In this document: positions 53,469 to 62,998 of the stretch, in pieces | How the letters are laid out: each line of letters opens with the position of its first letter | Numbering within the stretch: position 1 is the stretch's first letter | NCBI GenBank assembly: GCA_028868855.1 | Contig: JAGWTR010000002.1 | Location: 186,001 to 250,000 of the forward strand | From: Burkholderiales bacterium | GTDB lineage: Bacteria; Pseudomonadota; Gammaproteobacteria; Burkholderiales; Burkholderiaceae_C | Length of the DNA stretch: 64,000 nucleotides | Direction: 5' to 3' | The notes under the pieces: model-generated | What the model was told of the DNA's origin: nothing | Database searches by the model: none | What the model saw: the letters and a program-made list of their open reading frames with translations, nothing else | Program-made: the position numbers and the translations under genes

Positions 53469-55028
53469 CTAGAAGCGATGACCCAGGCCGGCAAACAGGG
53501 CCAACTCACGCGGGTTTGTCGACAGAACGTTTGAGTTCAGTCGCAACTGGCGCACACCAATGGTTGCCGTGGTCTGGGGTGATAGCCGGGTATTGACTCC
53601 AGCTCGGATTGAGTTCTCTGTCGATTCAAGTGACGTCCCTGGCGTACTGGTTCGGCTCCAGCGAACTGCGGCTTCAAGCGTTGTTTGTCGGGTCATCCGA
53701 TGGTCGTACTGAAACTCAATGGCCCGCTGCAGGTTGGGGGCTTCCGTCAAAGGCTCGGCGATCAACTGCCGGGGAGTGGTCTTGAGCACGTCAATCACGA
53801 CCGACACAGTGTCTCGACGGCCCATGATGGCAAATCGGGCTGACACCGATTGGCGCAACTGTGCCGAGAGGGTGAACGAGTCCAGTGTCGGCGCGGTCTG
53901 AGGCGCAGGGGTGCCGGGTATCAGGGGTGTGGTCAAGCTGCTCAGGGCGTTGGCCGACGTGGTGAGCGTTTTGTTGAGAGTGATCCTGCTGGCATAGGTC
54001 GGGGCGTTGTGGCTCAGCGAGACATCCCACGCGGGACCAAAGAAATGGTGCTCCAGTGTGGTGAGTAAATGCGTGCGCTCATTGGGATTCCAATCGATGC
54101 GCCCACCGTAGAGCGAATCGCTGCGGCTGCTGATCACGGTTTGGTTCGATTCACGGCCCGCGATACCGCTGAATGTGAACTGGTCGGTGACCGCATAAGA
54201 CAACAGGCCCCGGCCGCTTTGCTGGGTCAATTCCGATGTGGGTTGCTGGTCATAGCCCGATTTTTGATAGTCAAGCTCAATCGCTGCTCCTATGCGCGTG
54301 GGCTTGCGATCCAAGCTGAGTGTGTGGTGCTGCGTGTGGGCGTCCGGGCGGTCAAGCAGTCCTGAACCTGCCGTGGCGAAGTTCGTGTGCGTGGCTTCGG
54401 CCCTTGCCTTGAGCAGCAACTCGGGTGTCAGCGAACGCTCAAGGTAGGGGCTGATCCGGGCCTGCGTTGTGGTGTACCGACCTACCGTGGACGGGCCCCC
54501 GTCACTTTGCGCGGAGAAGGGGTCAGCGCTGGTCTGGAGGGTGGTCAGTCCCATGTCCAGACCCATGAGGCGTTCAATCAGGTTGAATTCGGCATCCAGC
54601 GTGCCTTGGGGCAAGATTCGGTCTGGTTGAGTGCCTCGAGCGTATTTGATGGCATCGAACTGGAATTTCCCGTTGACCCGCATATTGGGGCCATTGCCCG
54701 CGATGCTCAACGAGGGGGATATCACAAAAATCTCGTCGGCCGGGCCTTTTTGGTTGGAGGCGTAGCCACTGTTGGAGGTGGCTGTGCCCGTCAGCTCCAC
54801 GCCGGGCTCGATGCGCCACGCCCGGGCTTGTGCCTGCGTTGCCGCGGTGATTCCGTCCTGATCGGCCTGGGGCTCCACCTGTGGTGGCGCGGAAGGGATT
54901 TGCGGCAAAGGCGGCGCCGCGACGGCGAAGTTCAAGGTGCTGACCGCGCACCAAGTTGCCAAGGCTACCGGCAGGATGGCGATGCGCGGGCGCGCGACAT
55001 GGTGGTGTTCAGGCGGCATAGTAGCCAT
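53469..55028 (-). CDS. EPS/PEP-CTERM-locus outer-membrane beta-barrel protein (TIGR03016-like)
   Basis: 519 residues from the ATG at 55028, which has AAAGGGG nine bases upstream. A signal peptide covers ILPVALATWCAVSTLNFAVA. The mature part starts with a Pro-rich stretch and then RIEPGVELTGTATSNSGYAS, followed by many amphipathic strands, ending RELALFAGLGHRF with a C-terminal Phe. This matches the large outer-membrane protein of exosortase-associated EPS clusters. It presumably forms or supports the export pore. It overlaps the kinase gene by 20 bp. Confidence 0.85.
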   Translation of the reverse strand: MATMPPEHHHVARPRIAILPVALATWCAVSTLNFAVAAPPLPQIPSAPPQVEPQADQDGITAATQAQARAWRIEPGVELTGTATSNSGYASNQKGPADEIFVISPSLSIAGNGPNMRVNGKFQFDAIKYARGTQPDRILPQGTLDAEFNLIERLMGLDMGLTTLQTSADPFSAQSDGGPSTVGRYTTTQARISPYLERSLTPELLLKARAEATHTNFATAGSGLLDRPDAHTQHHTLSLDRKPTRIGAAIELDYQKSGYDQQPTSELTQQSGRGLLSYAVTDQFTFSGIAGRESNQTVISSRSDSLYGGRIDWNPNERTHLLTTLEHHFFGPAWDVSLSHNAPTYASRITLNKTLTTSANALSSLTTPLIPGTPAPQTAPTLDSFTLSAQLRQSVSARFAIMGRRDTVSVVIDVLKTTPRQLIAEPLTEAPNLQRAIEFQYDHRMTRQTTLEAAVRWSRTSTPGTSLESTENSIRAGVNTRLSPQTTATIGVRQLRLNSNVLSTNPRELALFAGLGHRF

Positions 55029-55893
55029 AGGCGGATGCCCCTTTCGGCCCACGATATTTGTTGAGGATAGACATGACCACGGGGCAAACTTCGACCGTGG
55101 CAAAGGCTTGGCGAACGGTGTCGAGCGTGGTCTGCCCCGACTCTACGACCATCACCACTTGCCCCATCTTGGTCGCGAGCACGCGAGATTCCGTGGTTGG
55201 CAGCAGAGGTGGGGTATCAAAGATGATGATTCGGTCTGAATAATTGCTGGCCAATTCGTCCAGCAAGGAGTCCATGGCCGCACTGGCCAGCAATTCGGTG
55301 GAGCGGGAACTGGCGGTGCCCGCTGGTAGCACTGTCAGTTTTGGAATGTCGGTCTTGAGCAACACCTCGGCCAGATCCATGCCAGGCGTGGAGAGCACGT
55401 CCAACAGTCCTTTTGACGGTGCCAGCCCCATCTGCGCCAGCACTGAGGGCCTCAGCACATCGGCCTCGATCAGCAGTACCGAGTGGTCCATCTCCATGGC
55501 CATGCTCAGTGCCAGATTGATGGCGCAAAACGTCTTGCCCTCATCGGGCACCGCGCTGGTGACCATGATCAGGTTGGCTCGGTGAATGGGTGCAGCCGAC
55601 AGTCCTTTAGCGTTTTCCAGCAAGGGGCGCTTGATGATCCGGAACTCGTCTTCGACCTTGGAGCGCGGAGCGCCAGGAATCAGCAATCCGGCTCGGCCCA
55701 TCGTGACCAGGTCCAGTGTGACGGGTTTGGACCGCCGGTCTGAACTGGGGTCGGGGGACGGTGCCGATGTCTGCTCAGTCCTTGTCGCCGGTGTTTCAGC
55801 GATCGGCTGACTCCCGCCCTGCATGGCAGAAATGTCAACGCCAGCTCGACGCAACTCTTCGAGTCGTTTGGCGGCCTGTTCGATGGTGCTCAT
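55009..55893 (-). CDS. EPS-locus tyrosine autokinase (BY-kinase, TIGR03018-like)
   Basis: 294 residues from the ATG at 55893. Opening STIEQAAKRLEELRRAG is a typical start for this cytoplasmic kinase. Walker A' is SAVPDEGKTF, Walker B VLLIEADVLRPS, and the second Asp site is IIIFDTPPLLPTTE. The C-terminus YGYYAA gives a short Tyr cluster for autophosphorylation. It is a separate protein from its membrane activator, the chain-length determinant encoded just upstream (13 bp). Cycles of phosphorylation set polymer length. Confidence 0.9.
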   Translation of the reverse strand: MSTIEQAAKRLEELRRAGVDISAMQGGSQPIAETPATRTEQTSAPSPDPSSDRRSKPVTLDLVTMGRAGLLIPGAPRSKVEDEFRIIKRPLLENAKGLSAAPIHRANLIMVTSAVPDEGKTFCAINLALSMAMEMDHSVLLIEADVLRPSVLAQMGLAPSKGLLDVLSTPGMDLAEVLLKTDIPKLTVLPAGTASSRSTELLASAAMDSLLDELASNYSDRIIIFDTPPLLPTTESRVLATKMGQVVMVVESGQTTLDTVRQAFATVEVCPVVMSILNKYRGPKGASAYGYYAA

Positions 55894-55906
55894 GAGTCGT
55901 ACCGCC

Positions 55907-57463
55907 TCAAGGAAGCCATTGACGAGAAACGACAATGATCCAGCCGATGTTCAAAATGACAAGCAGGGCAGACATGCCGAAGAATAACTTTCGATCACGC
56001 GCGCTGTCTCCGGCTTCGTCAGGGCCGATGACCAAGGACACGCTTCCCAACACGGGCCGCCCAGATAGCGCGCGAAGCATCTTGGAGTCCTGAACGGTTG
56101 GCACCAACTGGGTGAGACCAAATGCCGCGCCGAGGCCCAAGGCCACAGCGGCAATGAATGCCAATAGCGCGACCATGAGGCGGCTTGGCTTGACTGGTTG
56201 AGGTGCGACGCGTGGAGGTTCAACCAGGCGAAATTCAGCCGCCTTGGTGGTCTGATCGATCTTTTCCCCCAATGATGCCGACTCTCGCCTCGACACCAAC
56301 TGTTCGTAGTTCTTTCGAACGATGTCGTAGTCGCGATTGAGTTGCGCCAACTCGGCTTCCATCTGCGGCATTTTTCCGGCCTTGGACCGAATTTGTTCCA
56401 GTTGGGACTGCTGCTCTGCCAACTGGCCCCGCAACGATGCTGCCTTGGCCTCTGCTTCGGCCAAGGCCACGCGGATCCGCTGAAACACGGGGCTGGTAGG
56501 AGCAGGTGCTCGATTCGAAGCCCCTCGCTCCTTGCGGCGAGCCTCGCTCTCTGCTCGGCGTTGCGCTTCGAGTTGAGCCAGTGTGCGTTTGACGCTGACG
56601 ACATCTGGGTGAGCATCGGTGTAGCGGCGCATCAAATCATCCAGTTGGCGCCTTTGAGCATCGATGCGAGTGTCCAATTCCGACGGGGCAGCGCCCATGG
56701 TCAACGGGGCTGCAGGGTCGAAAGGCATGGAGGGGTCTTCCGCCGCCAGTTCGCGTCGAAGGGCGTCGCGCCCTTGTTCTGCCGCCCGCAACTCCACGCG
56801 CAAGCGCCCCACATCGTCGGAAAGCGAGGACATCCTTGCAAAGTAATCCTGATTCGAGGTGCCTGTCAGCCCAAAGTTGCGAATCTTGAAGTCTTTGAGC
56901 CGATTTTCCGCTTCTGTCAATTTAACTTCATAAGCTGAGATTTGCGTGTCCAGAAACTTGCGTGCCTGCTCGGAATCGCGCTGTTTGCCACCCACGCCAG
57001 ATACCACGAACTGCCCGACCAAGTCTTCCACGATGCGTTCGGCTCGCTGCGGATTGATGTCTCGATAGGTGATGGCGAATAAATTGGTATTGCCGCTGGG
57101 GGCCATCTTGATTTCGGCCATCAACCGGTCGATGATTTTCTCGCGCTCGCGGTCGGTATTCCATTGCAGGTGAATTTTCGGGGACTGCAACAAACGCTCA
57201 ATATTAGGGCGTGAAATCAGTGTGCGCGCCAACATTTTGACCTGTTGATCAACGTCAGGCTGAAAGGCAATGCCGGTCATCAATGGCTTGAGCACGGTCT
57301 CGGTATCGACAAAAATACGAGCCGATGCTTCGTAACGGTCGCGCATGTATACAACACCCGCAACACCCAGAATGGCAACGGCCCACGCAACAGCCATGCC
57401 AATCCAGCGGCGCTGCCACATGGCGACTGACGTGAACATTAACTTACCAAGAAAATCATCCAT
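55907..57463 (-). CDS. Polysaccharide chain-length determinant (Wzz/PCP, TIGR03007-like)
   Basis: 518 residues. N-terminal helix WIGMAVAWAVAILGVAGVVYM (about 20-40), then the Wzz domain (DRYEASARIFVDTETVLKPL). A long coiled-coil periplasmic part spans about 170-390. A second membrane segment is LMVALLAFIAAVALGLGAAF (about 430-449), and a third hydrophobic segment lies near the C-terminus. The extra third helix is typical of the exosortase-associated version. It activates the kinase downstream and sets EPS length. Confidence 0.92.
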   Translation of the reverse strand: MDDFLGKLMFTSVAMWQRRWIGMAVAWAVAILGVAGVVYMRDRYEASARIFVDTETVLKPLMTGIAFQPDVDQQVKMLARTLISRPNIERLLQSPKIHLQWNTDREREKIIDRLMAEIKMAPSGNTNLFAITYRDINPQRAERIVEDLVGQFVVSGVGGKQRDSEQARKFLDTQISAYEVKLTEAENRLKDFKIRNFGLTGTSNQDYFARMSSLSDDVGRLRVELRAAEQGRDALRRELAAEDPSMPFDPAAPLTMGAAPSELDTRIDAQRRQLDDLMRRYTDAHPDVVSVKRTLAQLEAQRRAESEARRKERGASNRAPAPTSPVFQRIRVALAEAEAKAASLRGQLAEQQSQLEQIRSKAGKMPQMEAELAQLNRDYDIVRKNYEQLVSRRESASLGEKIDQTTKAAEFRLVEPPRVAPQPVKPSRLMVALLAFIAAVALGLGAAFGLTQLVPTVQDSKMLRALSGRPVLGSVSLVIGPDEAGDSARDRKLFFGMSALLVILNIGWIIVVSRQWLP

Positions 57464-57504
57464 GTGGATAGGCGATCAATCCTGTTTCTTGATGGAAGCG
57501 TGCT

Positions 57505-58137
57505 TCAAAACCAACTTTGAGGAATGATGATGATGTCGCCTGGTTTGATTTCAACATTGGCAGAAATATCGCCCCGTTTAAGCAGGTCTTTTAAGCGCAC
57601 GCTGTATTGCTTGCCTTGCTCTGATCCACGCACAAGTACCGCGCCGTTGCCGTCGGCAAAATCAGTCAGGCCGCCAGATTGAATCATCACATCAAGCAGC
57701 GTCATGTTTTGACGAAAGGGAACTGATTGCGGTCGCGAGGCCTCCCCCACAATGCGGATCTGCTCGGTGCTGACCCCCTGGAAATTGTTGACGATGACGG
57801 TGACGACGGGTTCACGAATGAACTTGGCCAGCGATTTTTCAATCTCGCGCGACAACTCAGCGGGCGGGCGTCCAGCCGCCACCAGATCCTCAACCAAGGG
57901 CAGGGAAATGCGCCCATCGGGGCGAACCGACACGATGGCTGACAACTCGGGATTGCGCCAGACCACGATGTTGAGCGTGTCCAGCGCACCGATTCTGTAC
58001 GGATGGTCTGGCGTAGAGGCCAAGGCGGGAGCCGCAGGGTAGTGCTGCATGCTGCCGCAAGCGCTCAGCCCAATGATCAACGCGCCCAGAAAAGCAGCCC
58101 GTGCGCCCTGAATCGTTACACTTTTCGAGTCAATCAT
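57505..58137 (-). CDS. Wza/EpsE-type exopolysaccharide export lipoprotein
   Basis: 210 residues. Signal peptide with lipobox GLSACGS (Cys near residue 27). The Poly_export domain has YRIGALDTLNIVVWRNPELS and VSVRPDGRISLPLVEDLVAAG, followed by one SLBB-type domain (VTVIVNNFQGVSTEQIRIVGEA). It is short and lacks a long C-terminal helix, as in the exosortase-locus type (TIGR03027-like). It carries the polymer through the outer membrane. Gene order places it first in the minus-strand EPS unit, so the promoter should lie in 58138-58422. Confidence 0.92.
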   Translation of the reverse strand: MIDSKSVTIQGARAAFLGALIIGLSACGSMQHYPAAPALASTPDHPYRIGALDTLNIVVWRNPELSAIVSVRPDGRISLPLVEDLVAAGRPPAELSREIEKSLAKFIREPVVTVIVNNFQGVSTEQIRIVGEASRPQSVPFRQNMTLLDVMIQSGGLTDFADGNGAVLVRGSEQGKQYSVRLKDLLKRGDISANVEIKPGDIIIIPQSWF

Positions 58138-58422
58138 GTTTAAGCCCTAGGAGTCGGTTTATTGATCAGAGATGTGAGGTCGAGTCCGCCAGCGCTTGAG
58201 TCGAGCGAATGGCTCAGATGACGAATGAACAGCATAGTTCCAATTTGCATTTGCGCTGATGGTGGTGCGCCTCAATCGGAGGCTGTGACTCCGCTTTGAT
58301 GCAAAAAACGTCGGGTTGCTGCCACGTTTGCCGGCGCGATCATGGCATTCCAAGGCAAAAAATGTTACAGGTGATCGCGCTGGCTGAATACCGTCTGATT
58401 GAGGGGGCACTCGGTGTGCCGC

Positions 58423-59970
58423 TCATTGAGGCAGCGAACTGGTCCAGCGAGTCAACCAGGGTGTGATCCGGCCAAAATACTGCGGCTTGCGCTCAAGAAG
58501 CGTCAGTATTAATTGTGCATCCTTGGCCTGCCAAGCGCGCAGCGCTACCGTGGCTGCAATGAACGCGAACACGTAGAGGGCGCCGGCAAAGAACTGCATC
58601 CAGGCGGACATTGAAATCCAGAGCAGTGGAGCGATCGCCAGGGTGGCGCATGCCGCTGCGGCCATCAAACGCATCAATTCTCGTGTGGGCAGCGTGATGT
58701 GGAGCATGCGTATGAGTCCGCCGCCCATGATGATCAACACCAGGATTCTTGTGACGGCGTGGGCCAGCACCGCGCCTGACAGTCCGTACAAAGGCACCAA
58801 TATCAATGAGGCAATGGCGCTGACGACGACGGACAACATGGATACACCGGCGCGCAATTTCTGGTGGTCCGTTGTTGACAGCAGGGCGCCGAACGCGCTT
58901 TCGGCGAGAGTCAGACCGCCAACCAGCATCATCACCCTGAGCACGTTGATCACGGGTTCGTAGCGAGAGCCGTACATGACGGATACGCCCAGCTCGGCCC
59001 ACAGCACGCCCAGCCCCGCCACGATGAGTCCCACGAACAGAAAATACCGCACGGCATCCGACAAAATATCGTTGACCTTGCGCATGCCTCCGGCGCCATA
59101 GGCATGTCCCATCATGGGCATGAGCATGGTGGTCAATGTGGATGAGAGCAGATCAATGCCGCCTCTGGTGAGCGCGGTGGCGATGGAGAAGAACCCTACT
59201 GCGGCCGGGCCGATCAGCGTGCTGAGCAGAAAAGTTTCGATGGTTTTGTTGCTCAGTGTGGCCACGAGCACAAGGACGATGGTCCACAGCAGATGAGGCT
59301 TGAGCCGTGCCAGCACTTGGGGCTCGCAAACGCCATGGCCTGGCGCAATGCCCTCCTTGCGCAGAAGGCGGGACACCATCACCACATGCCCTGCACTGAT
59401 CAACGCAAAAAACAGAGCAAAGACCGTCAGGCTGGCATGAAGAAGACCAAGCAAGGCAACACCTGTTGTGTAGAGCAGGCTCATAACCATGTTGGTCACG
59501 GCTTCAACAGAAAAGCGGCTGTAGCCCTTCGCGATTGAAATATCAAACAGGAAGATCGCCTTGCCGATCGCGCTGACGATGCATACGCCAATCAGCAGGG
59601 CCAGATGTTCTTGCCAGCCGGCCGGATGAAACGCCAGCACTGAGCCAGAAAAACACACCAGAACCACCATGATGCTGATCCACTGTTGGCGCCGAAGCCA
59701 GCCATGGATGTTGCGCGCTTCGTCGGGGTTGCCCCGACCCAGGCTTTCCGAAACAAACCGGATGCCTGAAATGCCCAAGCCATGGTTGCCGAAAACGACA
59801 AGCAGGCCCGACATCCACAAGAGGTAGGCGTACTGTCCGTAGTCTTTCGGTCCCAGGCTGCGAGCAATGATCACACTGACGATCAGTCCAAACGCCGTGG
59901 TCACATAGGTGGAAGTAGCAATCAGCGCGGCGGCTTTGAGTGCCACCAAGCGACCTTGTGGTCTGTCCAT
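58423..59970 (-). CDS. Wzx-type oligosaccharide flippase
   Basis: 515 residues from the ATG at 59970. About twelve to fourteen membrane helices. The polysaccharide-synthesis signature is FGLIVSVIIARSLGPKDYGQYAYLLW near the N-terminus. It flips undecaprenyl-linked repeat units to the periplasm for polymerisation. Its gene is separate from the Wza-type gene by 285 bp and may start its own transcript. It is divergent from the ligase-like gene. Confidence 0.93.
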   Translation of the reverse strand: MDRPQGRLVALKAAALIATSTYVTTAFGLIVSVIIARSLGPKDYGQYAYLLWMSGLLVVFGNHGLGISGIRFVSESLGRGNPDEARNIHGWLRRQQWISIMVVLVCFSGSVLAFHPAGWQEHLALLIGVCIVSAIGKAIFLFDISIAKGYSRFSVEAVTNMVMSLLYTTGVALLGLLHASLTVFALFFALISAGHVVMVSRLLRKEGIAPGHGVCEPQVLARLKPHLLWTIVLVLVATLSNKTIETFLLSTLIGPAAVGFFSIATALTRGGIDLLSSTLTTMLMPMMGHAYGAGGMRKVNDILSDAVRYFLFVGLIVAGLGVLWAELGVSVMYGSRYEPVINVLRVMMLVGGLTLAESAFGALLSTTDHQKLRAGVSMLSVVVSAIASLILVPLYGLSGAVLAHAVTRILVLIIMGGGLIRMLHITLPTRELMRLMAAAACATLAIAPLLWISMSAWMQFFAGALYVFAFIAATVALRAWQAKDAQLILTLLERKPQYFGRITPWLTRWTSSLPQ

Positions 59971-60279
59971 TGAGTAACCAAGGTTGAAAACGTGGGGCGC
60001 AGTGCGGTGTGACGGTGCGATTGAGTCAGCTGCCAAAAGTGTGGGGCAGTGTAGCGGCGTTTGACTGGGTGATTGGCGTCCCATGCCAGAATCGGACACT
60101 GAGTGGCTTTCGAAACCATCTAATAATTCTGGACAGTGCATGAACAATCGTTCCGCAACATCAACCAAAGTGGGCGTGTCCAGTTGTGAAATAACTCATA
60201 GGGAGTGTTCTGGGCATGGGGTTGGGGCGTTTTGTGACCACCAAGCTTGCGTCTTGTCGTTCCGCCTTGTGGGGGCCTG
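59971..60279. other. Divergent intergenic region, 309 bp, no gene seen
   Basis: It lies between the flippase gene (minus) and the O-antigen-ligase-like gene (plus) and must hold two outward promoters. I see no clear -10/-35 pairs, no terminator and no convincing small gene. Confidence 0.6.
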
Positions 60280-61620
60280 ATGAGTTTTCTGACCTTCCAA
60301 CTTTATCTGTTTTTCACATTCCTTCGACCCGTCGAACTCTTTGCTCAATGGTTGATTCCGTATCGTCCGATGCTGGTGCTGTGGTTGTTTGCTTTCGCGC
60401 TGGCGCTTATTCAAGTGTTTCGGCAAAAGCAAGTTGCAGCCCAAAAAGCGCATTATGTGCTGCTTGCGGGGCTGACATTGGCGATTGCTTTGTCCTTGAT
60501 TCTTCCCAATGGTTTTAGCGGAGCCATTGCGGGGGTGAGTGAATTCAGTGCTCCCGCTTTACTGTTCGTGTTGATAAGTTTCAATTTGACCTCTGTTGAG
60601 CGGCTTCGGGCTGCCTGCTATGTCATATTGTTGAGTATGGTTATACTGAGTTTTGCGGGCATCAATGCTTACTACACGGGCTATATGTCGCAAGAATTGG
60701 TGTTGCCGCAGCGCATTGATGAAGATACGATTGATGAGATGGTCGAGAAGCCGGATATTCCGGCTGATGATAAGTCAGGCCACTACATGTGGCGTATCCG
60801 GGCCGTTGGTTTTCTAAACGATCCCAATGACTTTGCGCAGGCTATTGTCATGACCATGCCAATGTTGTGGTGGTTGTACCGTAGGGGGCGCTGGATTCGA
60901 AACTGTATTTATGTGGGGGTGCCAGGCCTCGCGATGGGCTATGCGGTGTTTCTCACCAATTCTCGCGGGGCCATGCTGGGAATGGCATCGCTACTATTTT
61001 TCGGCGTGCGAAATTTACTGGGTACCACCAGAACTGTGCTGATGATGGGTGTGATGGGCGCGGGGGCCATGCTCGGCAATATGACCGGCGGGCGCGGATT
61101 TTCAAGCCAGGAGGAATCCGCTGGGCAACGCATTGAGGCTTGGTATGAGGGTTTTATGATGCTGAAATCATCACCCCTGTTCGGTGTCGGCTTTCAAAAT
61201 TTCACAGAACATCATTATTTGACGGCTCACAACTCATTCGTTCTTTGCTTTGCAGAGTTGGGGTTGTTTGGGTATTTTTTTTGGTTGGCCTTGCTGGTTC
61301 TGTCGTATCGGTCGGTAGATGTGGTTGCGCAGAATTCGCCAGTTGGATCTTTGGAGCGTGATGCGGGTTTGGTATTGAGGTCGTCGTTCATTGGCTATAT
61401 GACGTGCGCCTGGTTTTTGTCCAGGACATACCAGTCTGTCCTTTACGCCTTAATCGCCTTGTGCGCGGCTTCATGGTATTGTGCTCAAAAAAATGCTGAG
61501 GTGTCTGAAGATTCCGTGCTCAAGAAGCCCGTTAAGTGGCTTAGGGCAACTTTTCTGATGATGGGTTTCTCTTTGTTTGCCGTGTATATTTTTATATTCA
61601 CCAGCCAACTCAAAGGCTAG
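60280..61620 (+). CDS. O-antigen ligase/Wzy-like polymerase (EPS locus)
   Basis: 446 residues from the ATG at 60280, preceded by GGGGG. About ten to twelve membrane helices with a periplasmic loop before RIRAVGFLNDPNDFAQAIVM. The ligase-type motifs are GYAVFLTNSRGAMLGM and GFQNFTEHHYLTAHNSFVLC, with the His-x6-His region usual for Wzy_C proteins. It probably polymerises or ligates the exopolysaccharide. It resembles ligases of exosortase-A loci. The gene is visibly richer in A and T than its neighbours, a possible sign of transfer. Confidence 0.88.
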   Translation: MSFLTFQLYLFFTFLRPVELFAQWLIPYRPMLVLWLFAFALALIQVFRQKQVAAQKAHYVLLAGLTLAIALSLILPNGFSGAIAGVSEFSAPALLFVLISFNLTSVERLRAACYVILLSMVILSFAGINAYYTGYMSQELVLPQRIDEDTIDEMVEKPDIPADDKSGHYMWRIRAVGFLNDPNDFAQAIVMTMPMLWWLYRRGRWIRNCIYVGVPGLAMGYAVFLTNSRGAMLGMASLLFFGVRNLLGTTRTVLMMGVMGAGAMLGNMTGGRGFSSQEESAGQRIEAWYEGFMMLKSSPLFGVGFQNFTEHHYLTAHNSFVLCFAELGLFGYFFWLALLVLSYRSVDVVAQNSPVGSLERDAGLVLRSSFIGYMTCAWFLSRTYQSVLYALIALCAASWYCAQKNAEVSEDSVLKKPVKWLRATFLMMGFSLFAVYIFIFTSQLKG

Positions 61621-61783
61621 TTTTTCAGCTTTGATTTTGGGTAGTGGAATGTGCTCTATGTGGTAAACTCGCATATTGGCAAGTTCTCTCGGGTAGGTGG
61701 GGAGTTCATCCACTCTGCGCCTGAGTGGCGCTTACGTTGCATCAGCGATGGTGCGGATGATGTTCACTTTGCTATTGAAATCC

Positions 61784-62965
61784 ATGACAGTCATTTTCTT
61801 GGTCTTGTCGTTGCTGGTGGTTGCCGCAGTGGCCATGGTGGCGCAAGAGGTTCGTAAAAAGAACATCCTCGTCTGGTTGGGGCGCTATCTCAAGCAGGAT
61901 TGGCGAGCCGAGGCACCAGGTGGCGTCACCAAGCATGTGATGTTCTGTTTTGTCGATCACTTCGAGCCGGCTTGGGCATCGCCTACCTATGAAACCGAGT
62001 GCGCGCGCGTTGCCCGCTGGCGTCAGAGCTATCCTGCCTTGTGTGCTGGGCGCAAGGATGCGGATGGCCGCTCTCCCGTGCACTCGTTTTTCTACCCTGA
62101 AGAAGAATATCGCCCAGAGCACCTCCAGCCACTGGTGGAGTTGTGTCGTATGGGTCTGGGTGAAATCGAGATTCATTTGCACCACGACAAAGACACCGAA
62201 CAAGGTCTGCGTGAAAAGCTTCGGCGCTTCACCGAGTTGCTCGCCCGCGATCATGGCGCACTCCCACGTCACCCGGTGACGGGGCAGCCGCAGTGGGCGT
62301 TCATTCATGGCAATTGGGCCCTGGACAACAGCCATCCGGACGGCTACGGCTGCGGCGTGAACAATGAACTGATCGTGTTGCGTGAGGAAGGTTGTTATGC
62401 GGACTTTACGTTTCCTGCTGCGCCGGATCCCTGCCAGACCAGCACGATCAACAGCATTTACTACGCCACCGATGACCCTGTGCGGCCCAAGTCTCACGAC
62501 ACGGGCGTTCGTGTGAGTGCTGGAGGGGCGCCTGTGGGTGATTTGATGATCATCCAGGGTCCCTTGGGGTTTATGAAAACGAGTCGCAAGTTTGGAGTTT
62601 TACCCCGAATTGAAAACTCGGATGTGCGAGCCAGCTGCCCACCAACCATTGATCGGGTGGACGACTGGGTGCGCACTGGGATTCATGTGCAGGGGCGGCC
62701 GGAATGGATTTTTGTGAAGATTCACACCCACGGGACCCAGGAGCGCGACATGGACACACTTCTTGGTGAGCCCATGCGTAAAGCGTTCGAGCATTTGGAG
62801 ACGCGCTATAACGATGGCCGCGATTGGATGCTGCACTACGTCAGTGCCCGAGAGATGTACAACATTGTGAAGGCGGCCGAAGCCGGTATGGACGGTAATC
62901 CCGGGAGCTACCGGGATTACGTCATTTCTCGTCCCAGCTATCAGGCAGAAGCGCCATTGCAGTGA
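61784..62965 (+). CDS. Membrane-anchored polysaccharide-deacetylase-like protein
   Basis: 393 residues from the ATG at 61784; the ATGs at 61757 and 61760 are alternatives. One N-terminal helix (TVIFLVLSLLVVAAVAMVAQ). The rest lies in one compartment, with FCFVDHFEPAW (about 50), GEIEIHLHHDKDT, FIHGNWALDNSHP and YATDDPVRPKSHD. The repeated His/Asp placements resemble the metal site of CE4 deacetylases, but the usual FDDG motif is replaced by VDHFEP. I recognise it as a protein of EPS loci without an established function. It follows the ligase-like gene by 163 bp. Confidence 0.7.
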   Translation: MTVIFLVLSLLVVAAVAMVAQEVRKKNILVWLGRYLKQDWRAEAPGGVTKHVMFCFVDHFEPAWASPTYETECARVARWRQSYPALCAGRKDADGRSPVHSFFYPEEEYRPEHLQPLVELCRMGLGEIEIHLHHDKDTEQGLREKLRRFTELLARDHGALPRHPVTGQPQWAFIHGNWALDNSHPDGYGCGVNNELIVLREEGCYADFTFPAAPDPCQTSTINSIYYATDDPVRPKSHDTGVRVSAGGAPVGDLMIIQGPLGFMKTSRKFGVLPRIENSDVRASCPPTIDRVDDWVRTGIHVQGRPEWIFVKIHTHGTQERDMDTLLGEPMRKAFEHLETRYNDGRDWMLHYVSAREMYNIVKAAEAGMDGNPGSYRDYVISRPSYQAEAPLQ

Positions 62966-62998
62966 ATGTGCGTGGCCGGGTGTGGCGCGCGCACGGTA

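Noticed and set aside
60043-60060. Possible sigma-54 promoter (GG-N10-GC) between flippase and ligase genes
   Set aside because: Only the GG and GC dinucleotides fit; the rest of the -24 and -12 boxes does not match TGGCAC/TTGC, so chance is likely in GC-rich DNA.
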